DNA of 64,000 nucleotides from Haloferax namakaokahaiae (GCF_042663225.1 NZ_JBHTAA010000005.1:1054001-1118000), one strand, 5' to 3'; shown: positions 51,035 through 60,761, counted from the first letter of the stretch. The notes: generated by a model not told the origin, from the letters alone. Made by a program: numbers and translations.

Positions 51035-52591
51035 TCACATCTCCTCGCACTCGCCGCTCGGACAGCGTCCGTCGGCGTGCGCGTAAAACTCGGTCTCGAA
51101 CTCGTCCATCGCCGTCGTCACGGGCCGGGCCGCCCCGCGCCCGAAGTCGCACGTACTCGTGGTTCGCATCACCCGCGTCAGTTCGCGTATCGCGCCGTCG
51201 TCGTAGTCGCCCGAGTAGACGTTTCTAAGGAGCGTGGTCAACTGCACCGACCCCTCTCGACACGGCACGCAGCGTCCGCAGTTCTCGTCCTCGGCGAACC
51301 GGGCGCGTGTGCCCGCCATGGCGACGGCACACTTCGAGTCACCGAACAGTTCGACCGCGCCTTCGGTGCCGAGGTCGGCCCCGAGGAGGGCAGGCGCGCT
51401 CGGTGGATGGTCGAGCGTCCGCGTGAGACCGCCGAACTGCCCGCCGACGCAGGCCATCTTCAGTGACCCGCTCAGGGTCACGACATCTCGCACCGCCGAG
51501 AGCGACCCACTGGTGGAGAGTTCGACCGTCGCGGGTGCCGCAACGTCGCCCGAGACGGTGACGAGGCGCGTTCCCGGGTCGGCGTCGTCGGCGTCGAACG
51601 AATCGGGACGGAGGAGGAGTTCACGAATCTGTGCGAGCGTCCGCGGCGTGTGAATCACGGTCGGTCGGCCGTAGAGACCGTGTTGGGCCGGTGTCGGCGG
51701 GCGAAGGCGCGCTTCGAGTCGGTCGTTGCCTTCCATCGCCTCCAGCGCCATCGTCATCTCGCCGGCGGTGTACTGGTCGGGTCCCGCGACGACTTGGGGG
51801 CGTTTTGGCGGTTCGAGTCGCTCCGAGACCGCATCGACCGCCGTCTGGAGTCGCTCGCGGGCGAGCGCGTCCGACTCGTTGCAGTAGCAGATGACGTCCT
51901 CGGCACCGACGAGTTCGGCGACCGCGAGCGCGCCGTCTATGACTTCGGCCGGGACCGATTCGAGGAGGAGACGGTCCGTTCCATTGCGACTATCGCTCTC
52001 GTTCGCGTTGACGACGAGGACTGGTTCGTCGCCCGTCGATTCGTGGGTGTCGCGGGCGCGGTCCCACTCGACGATGACCGATTCGTCGGTGCTCCCGTCG
52101 CCGCGTCCGCGACCGAGCAAGCCGACTTCTCGTACTCGGCCGTCGGCCGCACGGGGGTCGTCTCGGACCAGTTCTACAACTGAATCTTCGCCGCTGACTT
52201 CGTCGGCACCGACCCACCCCGCTCGGCCGAGGACTCGTCGTCGCCCGACAGTCAGCGGACCGTCGTCGGGGAGGGGAAGCGACGGTTCGTCCGGGTCGTG
52301 CTCGACGACGGCATGTGCGTCGTCGGCCGACACGTCCCCGTCTTCGAGTCGGCGGACGAGTTCGCGCACCTCGTCCGCACTCGCGTGGGGGTGATACGCC
52401 GTCTCGCCACCTGTCGTGACGAGTACCAGCGGGTCGAAGTCGCCGAGACCCGTCGGTCCGACCTCGACTATCGACGCCGACGTGGTCTCGTCGCGGGCGG
52501 CAGTGAACACCGCTCGTGCGGCGTCGAGGGACGCCGACCCGGTGCTGACGCGCACGACAGGCCCGTCTCTCGGTTCGTTCCGTTCCACCAT
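51035..52591 (-). CDS. NuoF-like electron-transfer subunit with degenerate nucleotide sites
   Basis: A 518-residue protein. The C-terminal [4Fe-4S] site is intact (NCGRCVPCREG and a later STCDFGRGAARPV). The FMN and NADH loops are altered: where NuoF has GRGGAGFPTG the protein reads GRGRGDGSTD, and the NADEGDPGAFKDR segment reads NANESDSRNGTDR. The N-terminal thioredoxin-like part (about 1-85) has no cysteines, so the usual [2Fe-2S] centre is missing. It is therefore unlikely to reduce NAD as a canonical FdhB would, and the acceptor may be another carrier. It heads the operon with fdhA and mobA. Confidence 0.82.
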   Translation of the reverse strand: MVERNEPRDGPVVRVSTGSASLDAARAVFTAARDETTSASIVEVGPTGLGDFDPLVLVTTGGETAYHPHASADEVRELVRRLEDGDVSADDAHAVVEHDPDEPSLPLPDDGPLTVGRRRVLGRAGWVGADEVSGEDSVVELVRDDPRAADGRVREVGLLGRGRGDGSTDESVIVEWDRARDTHESTGDEPVLVVNANESDSRNGTDRLLLESVPAEVIDGALAVAELVGAEDVICYCNESDALARERLQTAVDAVSERLEPPKRPQVVAGPDQYTAGEMTMALEAMEGNDRLEARLRPPTPAQHGLYGRPTVIHTPRTLAQIRELLLRPDSFDADDADPGTRLVTVSGDVAAPATVELSTSGSLSAVRDVVTLSGSLKMACVGGQFGGLTRTLDHPPSAPALLGADLGTEGAVELFGDSKCAVAMAGTRARFAEDENCGRCVPCREGSVQLTTLLRNVYSGDYDDGAIRELTRVMRTTSTCDFGRGAARPVTTAMDEFETEFYAHADGRCPSGECEEM

Positions 52592-52680
52592 TTCGTGTAC
52601 ATGCGCGGGCGCGGGAGGAAAGAATTGTGGTGTGTTAACATGTTAGTTGCCGGATTACGCGAGGGAAGCGAGACGAGCAC

Positions 52681-52809
52681 TCAGAACGGTGGTTCGAGCC
52701 TCGATGGGTAGTCACGACACCTGACGATGAGGAACACGGCGATTGTGACGACGACGAGGAACGCAGCAGTATCTCTGAGCCGTGCGACGTTACGAGAGCC
52801 GAGAGTCAT
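52681..52809 (-). CDS. tiny single-span membrane protein (42 residues)
   Basis: A frame encoding MTLGSRNVARLRDTAAFLVV then VTIAVFLIVRCRDYPSRLEP and PF. Positive residues flank one hydrophobic helix, and a charged tail follows. It lies upstream of the NuoF-like gene on the same strand and divergent from the DehI-type gene, so it could share the formate dehydrogenase promoter and anchor the enzyme, but that is speculation. Its reality is uncertain. Confidence 0.42.
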   Translation of the reverse strand: MTLGSRNVARLRDTAAFLVVVTIAVFLIVRCRDYPSRLEPPF

Positions 52810-52886
52810 ACAATGCGATACGAGCGGGGGACGTATGACTCTCCGCCCGAACGACTATCTCCTCTATCGCTGTGTAGGGTAGTACC

Positions 52887-53771
52887 ATGGCCTTCGACAC
52901 GAGCAAGCAGGTGTACGAATCCGAGGCGACTGGGTGGCAACGCGGCCTCTACGACGACCTGACGACCACGTTTCGGGCACCGGTCGTCAACTGGTTCTTC
53001 CGGACGCTCATGGCAAATCAGCCCGAATTCCTGCGCTACGCGTGGGGGCAACTCAAGCCCGAGTTCGAGACCCGGGCGTTCGCCCGCTACGAGGTCGAAT
53101 ACCGGGATACGGTGGTTTCGATTTTGGAGGACCACGGGATTCCGACCTACAACCCCGCATCGACAAAGACCGCACCGGCAGAGTTCCGCGAGGCGCGCGG
53201 CCAGATGGTCACCCTCGATACGATGATGCCGCGACTCTCCTTTACCTTCGAACTGCTCGACCGGGCGCTCTCGGACGAACCGATTGGAGAGTCGCCGACT
53301 GACGACTGGGAAGCCACCGCGCCGTTCCCCAACCTCGGCCGGGAGGTGGGGCAACCGGTGACGATGATTCCGTTCGAAGACGTACCGGAGTCGCTGGCTG
53401 AGACGGTCGATTCGATTCAGGCGTACCACGGGTTCGACTCGGGACTGCCGACCATCTACCGGAGTCTCGCGCAGTGGCCGTCGCTGCTCGAAACGATGTG
53501 GGATGACCTCGAACCCGTGTTGGAATCCGAAGCGTTCGAGGCGGCCTGCGATGAGTCGTGGAATCTCGCAGCCGAACACGTCTCGTCGCTCTCGTACACG
53601 CCGCGACTCTCGCCGTCGGACCTCGGCGATATCGGCCTGAGCATCGAGGATATCTCAGACTTGCAAGGGCTTGCGAACCAGTTCCGGCACGGGCCTGTAG
53701 AGACGGTGTTGCCGGCGGTAACACTCTACGCGGCGACCCTCGGGGCGACCGGACCGCGTCGGTTGGGATAA
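52887..53771 (+). CDS. DehI-family (halocarboxylic acid dehalogenase-like) protein
   Basis: A 294-residue mostly helical protein. The first half has FRAPVVNWFFRTLMANQPEF then LRYAWGQLKPEFETRAFARY; the second half has a related LPTIYRSLAQWPSLLETMWD then DLEPVLESEAFEAACDESWN. This internal repeat of an R..P.....W..L.P unit is the DehI pattern of group I 2-haloacid dehalogenases. Many archaeal relatives may have other functions. Whether the catalytic Asp is kept cannot be fixed by eye. Confidence 0.7.
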   Translation: MAFDTSKQVYESEATGWQRGLYDDLTTTFRAPVVNWFFRTLMANQPEFLRYAWGQLKPEFETRAFARYEVEYRDTVVSILEDHGIPTYNPASTKTAPAEFREARGQMVTLDTMMPRLSFTFELLDRALSDEPIGESPTDDWEATAPFPNLGREVGQPVTMIPFEDVPESLAETVDSIQAYHGFDSGLPTIYRSLAQWPSLLETMWDDLEPVLESEAFEAACDESWNLAAEHVSSLSYTPRLSPSDLGDIGLSIEDISDLQGLANQFRHGPVETVLPAVTLYAATLGATGPRRLG

Positions 53772-53796
53772 TCGTCGAAAATGTAGAACCGGAGAG

Positions 53797-54297
53797 CTAC
53801 GGATACTGTCTGTCCGGTTCCGGAATCGCCTCTAAATTGGTCGCCGTCTCGAAGATGACGCCGTTGAGTTGGTCGGCCGTGTCGAAGTACCAGTACGGCA
53901 CTTCGCCGTAGATGCCGCTCTGGAGGACGGGCATGCCGTTCTCTTCGAACGCCGCGACGACGCCCTCCGTGTCTTCGAACGCGAAGCACGCGACGTGGTG
54001 CAGGCCCTCGCCGTGTTCGTCGAGGTGTTCGGTGTAGATGCTCTCGCCCTCCTGCGGTTCGATGAGTTCTATCATCGTATCGCCCGCGTAAGTGAGCGCG
54101 AGCGTCATCGAATAGTCGTGTTCTTCGCCGCGATAGGTCGTGTCGTGGAGCGTCGGCGGCGCGAACTCGAAGACGTCCCACGGGCCGAGTCCTAAGAGCG
54201 CGCCGAAGCGGTCCATGCCGTCGTCGATGTCTTCGACCACGAACGCTATCTGGCTGATTTCGGGGATTTCGATACCGAGGTCTGAAATGGGTGCCAT
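53797..54297 (-). CDS. VOC (glyoxalase-fold) family protein
   Basis: A 166-residue protein from MAPISDLGIEIPEISQIAFV. The two beta-alpha-beta units include QIAFVVEDIDDGMDRFGALL near the start and HHVACFAFEDTEGVVAAFEE in the middle; His and Glu metal ligands are expected at the ends of the first strand of each unit, but the first is Gln, so one ligand may be lost. The protein resembles lyases and methylmalonyl-CoA epimerases. A GATATTTG box about 25 nt upstream supports the start. The 284 nt before the pilus operon are A/T-rich and hold no gene. Confidence 0.82.
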   Translation of the reverse strand: MAPISDLGIEIPEISQIAFVVEDIDDGMDRFGALLGLGPWDVFEFAPPTLHDTTYRGEEHDYSMTLALTYAGDTMIELIEPQEGESIYTEHLDEHGEGLHHVACFAFEDTEGVVAAFEENGMPVLQSGIYGEVPYWYFDTADQLNGVIFETATNLEAIPEPDRQYP

Positions 54298-54550
54298 GGG
54301 GGAATTTTGCTGGCGGCGACCAAATATCAAATTGGCGACAGAAGTGAGAGTCAGGAGAGTGGACTGGTTCGGGTTCGGACGGTCCTAGCCGATAGTTGAA
54401 TCTCAGATGTGAAAACTACCTCTGGAGTTGTTGTCAATGGGAAATTGTATTTAGAGAATACACAGATCCAGAAACAGCAATTTAGAGGCCACAGGACACT
54501 ATTTTCAGCACTTTCAATGGTTCAACAGCGGCCGATACCACTCAGTCAAA

Positions 54551-54558
54551 CTTTATAT
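54551..54558 (+). promoter_or_regulatory. TATA box of the pilus operon
   Basis: TTTATATA lies 24 nt before the pilB ATG in an A/T-rich region (about 54400-54560), giving a leaderless seven-gene transcript. Confidence 0.65.
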
Positions 54559-54581
54559 ACCAAAATCTGACAACACCGAGT

Positions 54582-56879
54582 ATGCCTACCCATGGTGAGA
54601 ATGAGGACTCGGAGCAGCCCACTCCGACCCTCGAATTCGGACCTGCCTCGACGCCCCACGAGGACGGTCACGTGCCCGCGCCGACCCCACCGGACGACCC
54701 GGCGGCGTGGTACGCACCCGACGTTCGAGCGCAGTACGAAGTCGCACCCGAGACGGTCGTCACCATCAGCGACGCCGACCACGGCTTCGACTACGACGTT
54801 CGAGAACCGACGCTCGGCCACAGGGAAGAAGCGGCCTTAGAGACCGTTCGAGACTACTTCTCGACGGTCGCCCGACGCCGACCGCTCACCCGCGAGGGTG
54901 CCGCAGAGCGGGCGAGTGCCGGACTGTCGCCGAAGTATCGGCGCGTCCTCGACAGATTACTGGACCTCTCGCCGAGCGCGCGACGACGCGTCGAATACCA
55001 CGTCTTGGCCGACCTCCGGCTGCTCGGCGAGGTGACGCCGCTGGCGCTCGACGGGTCTATCGAAGTCGTCGATGCCGGCCGCGGCGACGGGAGCGAGCGC
55101 CTCGTCGTCCACACCGAGAACTTCGCGCCCGCGACGACGGCGTTCGACTCCGGCGTCGAGTTCGCCGACCGCATCGCCGCCGAGCGAATCGAAGACTACG
55201 TCGTCTCCTTCGCGGGGTACGACGTGGACGTCGTCGTCTACCGTGACCGCCTGCTCGGCGAGGACCGATTCGCAACGAAGTACGCGGTGCTCGAACCGGA
55301 CTTGCTTCCCGGCGACGCCGAACTCATCGAGGAGTGCAAAGAGCGCATCTGGGAGGCGAACGTCGAGAACGTCGTCGCCGACCGTATCGACTTCGTCCGC
55401 GACAGAGCACGCGAGTTTCTCTCGCGGCGACTGACCGCCCGAAACACGAAAGCGTGGGTCGATGCGACGAAGTTCCGCATGCAGTCGGCGCTGTCGGAGT
55501 ACGGTCTCGCGCTCCCGCCGGTGGACCGACGGTTCGCCGAAGACCGACTCGACGACCTCGTGTACTACGTCCTGCGCGACTACGTCGGCGAGGGGATTCT
55601 GACCGTTCCCATCCGCGACCCGAACCTCGAAGACATCGAGGCCAACCGCGTCGGCGAGCGCGTGAAGGTCATCCCGCGTGCGAGCGTGACCGGTCGCGGC
55701 GGCCTGCGCGTGCCGACGAACCTCGCGTTCGAGAACGAGACCGAGTTCACGAACGTCGTCACCCAACTCGCCGCGGCCGACGGCGTGGAGTTGAACGCCT
55801 CGAACCCGAGCGCGAAAGTCAACCTCCGGCCCGGTTCCGGAACCGGCGACGCGAGCGAAGTCGAAGAGACGATTCGGTGTGCGGTCGCACTGCCGGTCAT
55901 CTCCGAAGGCGGCCCGCACGTCTCGATTCGCAAGCAGACCGGCGACGTGCTCACCCCGGTGGACCTCGTGGAGAGCGGGTCGCTCTCGACCGAACTCGTG
56001 ACGCTCCTGTGGCTGTGTTACGAGCACCACCGCGTCGCGCTCTTCTCGGGGGCGACTGGTGTCGGGAAGACGACGTTAATGAACGCCCACATGCCGTTCA
56101 TCCCGTACGACCACCGACCCATCAGCATCGACGAAGGGTCGCGCGAGGTCCACTTGCCGCACGAGACGGGCGTCTCGCTCACCACCCGCGACCACGAATC
56201 GGAGTACAAGCGCGTGTCGATGGCGGACCTGATGACGGAGGCGAACTACCTCAACCCCGACGTGGAGGTCATCGCCGAAATCAACACGCCGGCGTCGTTC
56301 GCAACGTTCGCCGAGACGCTCAACACCGGCCACGGCGTCATCGGCACGACCCACGCCGCCGACATCGAGACGCTCGTCAATCGCGTCATCGAGCAAGGCC
56401 TTCCGCCGTACCTCCTGCGAGAACTCGACCTCGTCGTCTTCCCGCACAAGGTCGATGGCGAGCGCTACGTCTCGGAAGTCGTCGAACTCGTCCCCGAGTC
56501 CGAGTACAGCGAGACGTGGGGCCGACGCGGCGTCATCGAGAAAGACGGCCGGACGCTCCACTGGAACTCCATCGCGCGTCGAAACCCGGACGGGTCGTTC
56601 GACCTCTCGTACGAGCACCCGCAACTCGGCGACGACCACCGACGACTCGGGCTTCGACTGTTCACGCGCATCGCCGACGCCACCGACCGCACCGTGGAAG
56701 ATGTCGAACGCGAGTTCCATCGCAAGCACCGCTACGTCGAGTATCTGGTGCGCGAGCAGGTGACCGACGTTGGCCGCCTCTTCGGCTTCCTCTCCGACCT
56801 TCGGACCGACGAGGCGGCGACCGTCGAGCGCGTCCGTCGGAAGTTGGCAGAACGCGAGGCGGCCGATAGCGACCCATGA
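54582..56879 (+). CDS. pilB: type IV pilus assembly ATPase PilB (GspE/VirB11 family)
   Basis: A 765-residue ATPase. The N-terminal extension (about 1-100) is acidic and disordered, and the C-terminal half has Walker A ALFSGATGVGKTTLMNAHMP near 485-504, an Asp box ISIDEGSREVHLPHETGVSL, Walker B around NPDVEVIAEINTPASFATFA, and a His box with LNTGHGVIGTTHAADIETLV. It powers pilin assembly at the membrane with PilC. It is the first gene of the operon. Archaeal pilB genes lack a separate retraction ATPase, and none is seen here. Confidence 0.93.
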   Translation: MPTHGENEDSEQPTPTLEFGPASTPHEDGHVPAPTPPDDPAAWYAPDVRAQYEVAPETVVTISDADHGFDYDVREPTLGHREEAALETVRDYFSTVARRRPLTREGAAERASAGLSPKYRRVLDRLLDLSPSARRRVEYHVLADLRLLGEVTPLALDGSIEVVDAGRGDGSERLVVHTENFAPATTAFDSGVEFADRIAAERIEDYVVSFAGYDVDVVVYRDRLLGEDRFATKYAVLEPDLLPGDAELIEECKERIWEANVENVVADRIDFVRDRAREFLSRRLTARNTKAWVDATKFRMQSALSEYGLALPPVDRRFAEDRLDDLVYYVLRDYVGEGILTVPIRDPNLEDIEANRVGERVKVIPRASVTGRGGLRVPTNLAFENETEFTNVVTQLAAADGVELNASNPSAKVNLRPGSGTGDASEVEETIRCAVALPVISEGGPHVSIRKQTGDVLTPVDLVESGSLSTELVTLLWLCYEHHRVALFSGATGVGKTTLMNAHMPFIPYDHRPISIDEGSREVHLPHETGVSLTTRDHESEYKRVSMADLMTEANYLNPDVEVIAEINTPASFATFAETLNTGHGVIGTTHAADIETLVNRVIEQGLPPYLLRELDLVVFPHKVDGERYVSEVVELVPESEYSETWGRRGVIEKDGRTLHWNSIARRNPDGSFDLSYEHPQLGDDHRRLGLRLFTRIADATDRTVEDVEREFHRKHRYVEYLVREQVTDVGRLFGFLSDLRTDEAATVERVRRKLAEREAADSDP

Positions 56880-58801
56880 GCGGCGTCGAATCCACGGGTC
56901 GTAGCCGCGGGCAACGCGGCGGCAACGGGCCGACGCTGACCGTCCTCGACAGAGCGCTCTACGCGCTGTTCGCTCGCCACGCCGACGCCGACCGCCACGA
57001 CAGAGACCGGCGACGCTACCGCGGGACCGACCTGCGAGTGAGCTTCGACCTCTTTCTCGCCCGCTCCTACGGCATCGCGTGGGGGACGGCACTCTTCGTC
57101 GCCATCCCCACCATCCTCGTCGTCTTGGCAATCGCAGACGGCACCATCGACGCGGTGCTGGGATTGCTTCGGACGGCCATCCCGCTGTTCGAACAGGTAC
57201 AGATTCCCGTGCTCCCGCGACTCCCAATCGCCGTCGTCCTCGCCGCAGTCGTCGCGTGGGGCGTTCGTGCCGCGGTGCTCACATTCGCTGGGCGATATCT
57301 CGGGTGGCGCGCCTCGACTCGCAGAGAGAACATCGAACGCACCCTTCCGGGTGCCGTCCGCTACCTTCACGTGCTCTCTTCGGGGAGCGACGGCCCGCGC
57401 GAGATGCTCCGTCGCGTCGCCGAAACCGACGCGTACGGCGAATCGGCCGTCGCCTTTCGGAGCGTCCTCAACACCGCATCGCTGACCGGGAACGTCAACG
57501 AGGGGCTTCGCCGCGTCGCCCGCGACACGCCCTCCGAGGGGATGCTCGCGCCGTTCCTCCTCAAGTTCAGAGAACACGCCGGACAGGGCGAAGACGCCCT
57601 TCGGAACTATCTGCGGATGGAAAGTCGGATGCTCGGCCACCAGCAGGCCCGCGCCCGCGACCGAGCCGAGGGCTTTCTCGAACTGCTCGCAGAGCTGTTC
57701 ATCGTCCTGCTCGTCCTGCCGTCGCTGTTGGTCATCGTCCTCACGGTGATGAGCGTCATCGCACCCGGTCTCTCCGAACCGGTGGTCACACCGCTCGGCC
57801 AGACGACGGTCCGCGGCGTGGTCGTCTACGCGAGTGCCGTCTTCATCATCGGCGTCGGACTGGGTGCGAGTATCCTCATCGCCGACTTGCGGCCGCCGGA
57901 CCAGTCGATAGCGTACGCACGGCCCGAGCGCGTCCTCGCCGTCCTCGCCTCGGCGACGACCAACCCGGCGAGCGCGTCGGTCGTGTTCGTCCTCCCCGCA
58001 CTCGTGGTGGCTGGATTGTCCGCCCTCGTCGGTGCCGACAGCGTGGGAACGGCGCTCGCGGGATACGTGTTCTACGCCGTTCCAGTCGGACTCGTCGGCG
58101 TCCGTCGCGCCCGCCTCGACGACGCGAAAGACCGCGAACTCAAGGACTTCGTCCACGCCGTCTCGGGGCACGTCAGCCTCGGGCGGCCGTTCGCGGCGGC
58201 GGTCGAACACGTCGCCCAAGACGTGGAACTCGGCCCGCTGAACGGCGACGTTGCGGACCTCGCGCTCAACCTTCGACTGACCGCCCCGAGCGCCGGAACC
58301 GACGTGAACCTCCGAACCGCGGCGCTCGAACGGTTCGTCGAACAGGTCGGCACGCCGATGGCAGAACAGACGATTGGACTCGTCGTCGGCGCGCTCGACG
58401 GCGGGAGCGACACCGGAACGGTGTTCGACACGTTGCAGGCCGAAATCGGGCGACTCTATCACGAGAAACGCGCGCTCCGGTCGAGTCTGCTCGTCTACGT
58501 CGCGGTCGGGTGGACGACGGCGCTGCTCGTCATCGGCATCACCGTCGCCGTCAACGTACACGTCTTCGACGGCTTTGCACAACTCTCGTCGCTCTCTTCG
58601 ACGGGGTCGTTCGCCATCGACTCGGGCGCGGTGAACCTCTCTCGTGACAGATACCGAATGTACGTCGTCACGCAGGCGACGATGCTCGCCTCGGGGTGGT
58701 TCTCGGGGACCGCGAGTCGCGGCCGATACGAGGCGCTCCTCCACTCGGCGATTCTCGTCGTCGCCTGTTATCTCGTCTACGCGGGGGTGGGGCTGGTATG
58801 A
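56876..58801 (+). CDS. pilC: type IV pilus platform protein PilC (two GspF domains)
   Basis: A 641-residue membrane protein. Seven or more helices fall in two groups, each preceded by a cytoplasmic GspF-type domain (about 155-275: LPGAVRYLHVLSSGSDGPRE, then MLRRVAETDAYGESAVAFRS; and about 420-535: LKDFVHAVSGHVSLGRPFAA, then AVEHVAQDVELGPLNGDVAD). The duplicated layout is standard for archaeal platforms. It overlaps pilB (ATGA) and the next pilin-like gene (ATGA). Confidence 0.92.
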   Translation: MSGVESTGRSRGQRGGNGPTLTVLDRALYALFARHADADRHDRDRRRYRGTDLRVSFDLFLARSYGIAWGTALFVAIPTILVVLAIADGTIDAVLGLLRTAIPLFEQVQIPVLPRLPIAVVLAAVVAWGVRAAVLTFAGRYLGWRASTRRENIERTLPGAVRYLHVLSSGSDGPREMLRRVAETDAYGESAVAFRSVLNTASLTGNVNEGLRRVARDTPSEGMLAPFLLKFREHAGQGEDALRNYLRMESRMLGHQQARARDRAEGFLELLAELFIVLLVLPSLLVIVLTVMSVIAPGLSEPVVTPLGQTTVRGVVVYASAVFIIGVGLGASILIADLRPPDQSIAYARPERVLAVLASATTNPASASVVFVLPALVVAGLSALVGADSVGTALAGYVFYAVPVGLVGVRRARLDDAKDRELKDFVHAVSGHVSLGRPFAAAVEHVAQDVELGPLNGDVADLALNLRLTAPSAGTDVNLRTAALERFVEQVGTPMAEQTIGLVVGALDGGSDTGTVFDTLQAEIGRLYHEKRALRSSLLVYVAVGWTTALLVIGITVAVNVHVFDGFAQLSSLSSTGSFAIDSGAVNLSRDRYRMYVVTQATMLASGWFSGTASRGRYEALLHSAILVVACYLVYAGVGLV

Positions 58802-59541
58802 ACAGACGACGAAAAAGCGCCGCGTCGAAGTCGCGGACGCGCGCGCAGTCGAACGTCGTCGGCGTGGCGCTCCTGTTGGGAATCGGCGTGGTCGCTATCG
58901 GGCTGCTCACCGCGAGCGTCGGCGGACTCGTCGATGCGCAACTCGGTGCCGCGGACGCGTCCGCGACGGCCGACGGGTTCGCATCGATACGAGACAGCGT
59001 GCTCGCGGGGTCGAACACCACACACGCGGTTCGAGTCACCGACGGTGACGTTTCGCGGGTGGACAGAACCGTCCGCATTCTGCCGGAAGACGGAGCCAAC
59101 AGGACCTACAGCGCGGACGGCTACGTGGTCGAACGCGGCAGTCACTCCGTCAGGTTCGTCTGCGGTGCCGTCGTTCGCGGGAGCCGAAACAACTCGTATC
59201 TGGTGACGCCAACTCCGATATCGCTCACCGACGACGCGGTGTTTCTCACGCTCCCAGTGGTCGAGCCGAACGCGACCGACGGCTTCGCACTCGGGTCGGC
59301 CTCCGGCGTTCGAGTCGAAACCGAACGGGAGGTGACTGACCTCCCGAGCGACGCCTACCGCGTCGCTATCGAGAGCGAACGGCCGAGCGCGTGGGAACGA
59401 ACCTTCGAAGAACAGGGGTTCGAGGTTTCGAGAATCGACTTCGACGGTGACGGCGTCCCAAGCGTCGTCGCCACCCTCCCGGCGGACCGCACGCTCACGC
59501 TCGCGCGCTACGACTACGCGCTGGAGGTCGCCCGTGGCTGA
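58798..59541 (+). CDS. pilin-like protein 1 (DUF7289-type)
   Basis: A 247-residue protein from MNRRRKSAASKSRTRAQSNV. A basic stretch ends RAQSN and is followed by a hydrophobic helix VVGVALLLGIGVVAIGLLTA, matching the class III signal and assembly helix of archaeal type IV pilins. The rest is a beta-rich exterior domain with paired cysteine absent apart from a single one. The long size suggests an adhesin-type tip or minor pilin. It starts within the pilC stop. Confidence 0.8.
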   Translation: MNRRRKSAASKSRTRAQSNVVGVALLLGIGVVAIGLLTASVGGLVDAQLGAADASATADGFASIRDSVLAGSNTTHAVRVTDGDVSRVDRTVRILPEDGANRTYSADGYVVERGSHSVRFVCGAVVRGSRNNSYLVTPTPISLTDDAVFLTLPVVEPNATDGFALGSASGVRVETEREVTDLPSDAYRVAIESERPSAWERTFEEQGFEVSRIDFDGDGVPSVVATLPADRTLTLARYDYALEVARG

Positions 59542-60076
59542 GTCAGGTTCGAGGTACACCGCGGCTCCTCGTGGAGACTCACGGGCGGTCGTTCCGGTCG
59601 TCGGCAAGGCGCTCGAAGCCGCGATAGCGGTGCTGTTCATCGGTCTCTTGACCACCGTCCTCTTCGCCGGTGTCGTCCCCGACCATCGGGCGGCCGTCGG
59701 CGACGAACTCGCAGACCGAACAGTTGCGACTGCGGCCGACCAAATCGAGGTCACCGCAAGTGTCCCGCCCGCGGCAGTTGACGTGGACCACCGCGCTCGA
59801 ATCGACGTTCCGCGGTCGATTCAGCGCGACCCGTATCGACTTCGGTACGTCGAAAACGGGACGCTCGGGACGGGCACGAACGCGACCGGACCCGTCGTCG
59901 TCCTCGACCATCCCGCCGACAGGTTGGAGAGACGAATCCCGCTCTCGCTCCCCGAATCGGTGAACGCGAGTGGCGAGTGTAACAGCGCGAGTGACTGCTT
60001 CGTCCGCGCCTCGCGCGAAGACGGCGGTGACGTAGTCGTCGAACTCACCAACGGAGGCGAGTCGAATGAAAACTAA
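59534..60076 (+). CDS. pilin-like protein 2 (DUF7266-type)
   Basis: A 180-residue protein from GTG, overlapping the previous gene by 8 nt. It starts VAESGSRYTAAPRGDSRAVV with the hydrophobic helix GKALEAAIAVLFIGLLTTVL, then a beta-rich domain with two cysteines (ECNSASDCFVRA) that probably form a disulfide. It has the build of a minor pilin. The DUF label is from memory. Confidence 0.75.
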   Translation: MAESGSRYTAAPRGDSRAVVPVVGKALEAAIAVLFIGLLTTVLFAGVVPDHRAAVGDELADRTVATAADQIEVTASVPPAAVDVDHRARIDVPRSIQRDPYRLRYVENGTLGTGTNATGPVVVLDHPADRLERRIPLSLPESVNASGECNSASDCFVRASREDGGDVVVELTNGGESNEN

Positions 60077-60761
60077 CGCGCCCGGGTCTCGCGCGCAGAC
60101 GAACCTCGCCGGACTGGCGATTGCGCTGGTGTTTCTCACGGCCGCGACCGTCTCCGGCGTCGTCATCGCCGACAGAGCGTTGGTCGGCGCGACCGGCGAC
60201 TCGCTCGAACAGCAGCGTGCCGAACAAGTTGCGACGGCGTTCGCCGACGACCCATCGCTCACCACGCCGGTCGGTGCGCTCGACGCGACGACGCTGAACG
60301 AGACGAACGTATCGACGCTCGAAACGTCGCTCCCCATTCTTCGCGGACTGGAGTTCCGTATCCGCGTGAACGGAACCGTCGTCGCCGAACGCGGCGACGT
60401 GTCGGGCGGGACCACGCTCTCGCGCGGTGTCGCCGTCGCAACCCCTCGAATCGAATCGGAGACGATTTCGCTGGACAGCGACGACTCGGCGAGCATCCCC
60501 GGCCGAACCGGTTCCGTCCGACTCGACGTTGACCCCGACCCCGACACCACCGTCGAGACGATTCGAATCAACGACCGCGTCGAGTTACACCGACCGACCG
60601 GTATCGAGGGAACGCACGTCGTCAACGTCTCGACCACTGCCCCGCCACTGGTTCGTGCCGAGGTGAACGGCTCGACGCCGACTGGGACGATTACCGTCGA
60701 AGCGACCGTCTACGACGTGGAGACGACGACGATGGAGGTGACCGTCGATGCCGACGCGTGA
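60066..60761 (+). CDS. pilin-like protein 3 (DUF7263-type)
   Basis: A 231-residue protein, MKTNAPGSRAQTNLAGLAIA, with the helix continuing LVFLTAATVSGVVIADRALV. The RAQTN before the helix mirrors the RAQSN of the first pilin-like protein. The outer domain is Thr/Val-rich and Cys-free. It overlaps the previous gene by 11 nt and the next by 14 nt. Confidence 0.75.
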   Translation: MKTNAPGSRAQTNLAGLAIALVFLTAATVSGVVIADRALVGATGDSLEQQRAEQVATAFADDPSLTTPVGALDATTLNETNVSTLETSLPILRGLEFRIRVNGTVVAERGDVSGGTTLSRGVAVATPRIESETISLDSDDSASIPGRTGSVRLDVDPDPDTTVETIRINDRVELHRPTGIEGTHVVNVSTTAPPLVRAEVNGSTPTGTITVEATVYDVETTTMEVTVDADA

